Position numbers and translations under genes: made by a program. From positions 124,001 to 188,000 of the forward strand of contig NZ_VUOA01000005.1 of the NCBI RefSeq assembly GCF_008386575.1: a stretch of 64,000 nt of DNA, read 5' to 3'. Positions 62,716 to 64,000 of the stretch are shown here, in pieces (positions within the stretch are counted from its first letter, which is position 1; each line of letters starts with the position of its first letter). Under the pieces are notes generated by a model. That model searched no databases and was not told the DNA's origin. It saw only the letters and a program-made list of their open reading frames with translations. Origin of the DNA: Salinarimonas soli. GTDB lineage: Bacteria; Pseudomonadota; Alphaproteobacteria; Rhizobiales; Beijerinckiaceae.

Positions 62716-62745
62716 GGCGGTGGGCACGGCTCCGGGCCCGCCGCC
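62716..62745 (+). terminator. Possible hairpin after the transaminase gene
   Basis: GGCGGTGGGC (62716-62725) pairs with GCCCGCCGCC (62736-62745) with one G-T wobble and a ten-base loop, starting about 18 bp after the transaminase stop. No T-run follows; it may attenuate or end transcription before the ABC genes. Confidence 0.3.
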
Positions 62746-62837
62746 CACAGGCAAGGGCGGCATGGGCCTTGCGTGCGCCGCGGTAAGGATTGCACGGTGA
62801 GGGAGAGGTCGGGCTTGAGCGCGTCGGGGAGCACGTC

Positions 62838-63680
62838 GTGAGTGGAATGGTCGTGCCGATGAGAGCGTCGACGGAGCCGGCCCCTAGGGCCGTCGCCGGC
62901 GCGCCGGTGGTGGACATCAAGGGCCTGTCGCTCACCTACGAGGCGGCGGACGGGCCGGTCTATGCCCTGTCGAACGTCGATCTCCAGATTGCCGAGGGCG
63001 AGTTCGTCTCCTTCATCGGCCCCTCCGGCTGCGGCAAGACCACGCTCCTGCGAGTCGTCGCCGATCTGGAACAGCCGAGCGGCGGGCACATCCGGGTCAA
63101 TGGGGTGAGCCCCAACGAGGCGAGGCTTCGCCGGGACTACGGCTTCATCTTCCAGGCGCCCGCGCTCTATCCCTGGCGCACCATCCGCCGCAACGTCGAG
63201 CTGCCTCTGGAGATCTTCGGGATTTCCAAGGCAGAACGGCGCGAGCGCTCGGCGCGCCAGCTGGAGCTCGTGAACCTCAAGGGCTTCGAGAACAAGTTCC
63301 CCTGGCAATTGTCGGGGGGCATGCAGCAGCGGGCTTCCATCGCCCGAGCCCTGTCCTTCGACCCGAAGCTCCTCTTGATGGACGAGCCCTTCGGCGCCCT
63401 CGACGAGATCGTTCGCGACCACCTCAACGAGCAGCTGCTGCGGCTGTGGGACAAGACGGGCAAGACCGTGCTCTTCGTCACTCACTCGATCCCCGAGGCG
63501 GTGTTCCTGTCGACGAAGATCGTGGTGATGTCGCCTCGCCCCGGGCGCATCATCGACATCATCGACGCGAGCTCGCTCGGCCGGATGCGCGACCTCGATA
63601 TCCGCGAAACGCCCGAGTTCCTGCAGATCGCTCATCGTGTCCGCGAAGGCTTGCGGGCGGGACACTCCTATGACGACTGA
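62838..63680 (+). CDS. ABC transporter ATPase, nitrate/sulphonate/pyrimidine type
   Basis: 280 residues from GTG 62838, which has GGGGAG eight bases ahead; an in-frame ATG at 62847 is the alternative. Motifs: Walker A GPSGCGKTTLL (about 67), Q-loop YGFIFQAPALYPWRTIRRNV, signature LSGGMQQRASIARAL, Walker B LLLMDEPFGALDEI, and His switch FVTHSIPEAVFLSTKIVVMS. It belongs to the SsuB/TauB/ThiZ class. Position after preTA and the transaminase suggests import of a pyrimidine or breakdown product. Its end overlaps the next gene by 11 bases. Confidence 0.9.
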   Translation: MSGMVVPMRASTEPAPRAVAGAPVVDIKGLSLTYEAADGPVYALSNVDLQIAEGEFVSFIGPSGCGKTTLLRVVADLEQPSGGHIRVNGVSPNEARLRRDYGFIFQAPALYPWRTIRRNVELPLEIFGISKAERRERSARQLELVNLKGFENKFPWQLSGGMQQRASIARALSFDPKLLLMDEPFGALDEIVRDHLNEQLLRLWDKTGKTVLFVTHSIPEAVFLSTKIVVMSPRPGRIIDIIDASSLGRMRDLDIRETPEFLQIAHRVREGLRAGHSYDD

Positions 63681-64000
63681 GGCGGCTGCCATACCCGGCC
63701 TCAAGGCACGCCGCGCGTCCTTCCGCCCGTGGGAGGGCAACACGCTGCCGGTGCTCGTGATCGTCCTCGCGATCGTCGGCCTCTGGTACGCGGCGGCTCT
63801 CGCCATGAACTGGCGCGGCACGGCGGACGCCTTCGAGCGAGCGGGAGAGGCGCGTAGCGCACCCGAGATCGCGCTCGCCACCATGGGGCAGGAGCGCCCG
63901 ATGCTGCCGGCGCCGCATCAGATCGTCTTCGAGCTGAAGAAGACCGTGATCGACACGCCGACGACATCCCGGCGCAGCCTCGTCTACCACGCCTGGGTGA
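63670..64000 (+). CDS. ABC transporter permease, N-terminal part (runs off window)
   Basis: ATG 63670 lies within the end of the ATPase gene (11-base overlap), and the frame stays open to the last base, about 110 codons. The start MTTEAAAIPGLKARRASFRP is basic. The first membrane helix is NTLPVLVIVLAIVGLWYAAA (about residues 24-43), followed by a periplasmic segment of about 60 residues. This matches the start of SsuC-like permeases with a long first loop. The transmembrane core is beyond the window. Confidence 0.75.
   Translation, partial: MTTEAAAIPGLKARRASFRPWEGNTLPVLVIVLAIVGLWYAAALAMNWRGTADAFERAGEARSAPEIALATMGQERPMLPAPHQIVFELKKTVIDTPTTSRRSLVYHAWV

Overview
The window is high-GC DNA with no rRNA, tRNA, CRISPR array or insertion sequence that I could find. 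The gene content points to an alphaproteobacterium of the order Hyphomicrobiales (Rhizobiales), probably near Methylobacterium or Microvirga: a haem-PAS FixL/FixJ pair, an Aap-type amino-acid ABC transporter, PreT/PreA with a RutR-like regulator, an HWE-type histidine kinase, DUF1345, DUF3422 and DUF882 proteins, and a dispersed palindromic repeat of the sort common in this order. The genus is an inference.

Layout. 1-9.5 kb: AraC regulator (cut by the window edge), GNAT, two Tat-exported hydrolases, a DUF1345 membrane protein, an MFS transporter, a cupin, DUF72 and a lone glycogen synthase (glgA). 10.0-12.05 kb: a decaying cluster with a MipA/OmpV-like outer-membrane gene lacking a usable start, a small secreted protein broken by an in-frame TGA, and a histidine kinase without its sensor half. 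12.06-15.9 kb: a TetR repressor divergent from a HlyD/DevC/DevA-type ABC exporter, with strong inverted repeats between them. 16-24 kb: an unknown membrane protein, DUF882 peptidase, an L,D-transpeptidase-like protein with altered active-site motifs, an SDR, an HWE kinase, and kbp-psiF. 24.3-27.6 kb: divergent oxyR-katG with a recognisable OxyR site. 27.6-35.1 kb: GNAT, Na+/H+ antiporter, LLM oxidoreductase, Ldh-family dehydrogenase, quinone reductase, dicarboxylate symporter. 35.3-39.4 kb: an oxygen/NO-related patch with an NnrU remnant, a perfect FixK/FNR box, a group III truncated haemoglobin, and a fixL-fixJ-receiver operon.

39.7-47.7 kb: DUF3422, then aapJQM (ATPase gene absent), a palindromic repeat, and a convergent amidohydrolase/FAD-oxidase pair. 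47.8-51.4 kb: a YCII/VOC operon divergent from an HxlR regulator, then yghU. 51.4-56.5 kb: a LysR gene divergent from dabB-dabA, an energy-coupled inorganic-carbon uptake system, ending in a strong hairpin. 56.6-57.7 kb: three small genes (membrane protein, orphan BrnA-like protein, DCC thioredoxin-like protein). 57.7-64 kb: a reductive pyrimidine degradation module with a near-consensus RutR operator over the promoter, preT-preA, a rutR-like gene, a class III (probably beta-alanine) transaminase, and the start of an ABC importer that runs off the window.

The most informative signals are regulatory: the RutR, FixK, OxyR and TetR-type operators each sit next to genes whose function matches the regulator. 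No wholly new system was proven. The best candidates for follow-up are the dab locus with its NhaR-like regulator, the FixK-box/trHb/fixLJ patch, the decaying MipA cluster and the atypical L,D-transpeptidase.
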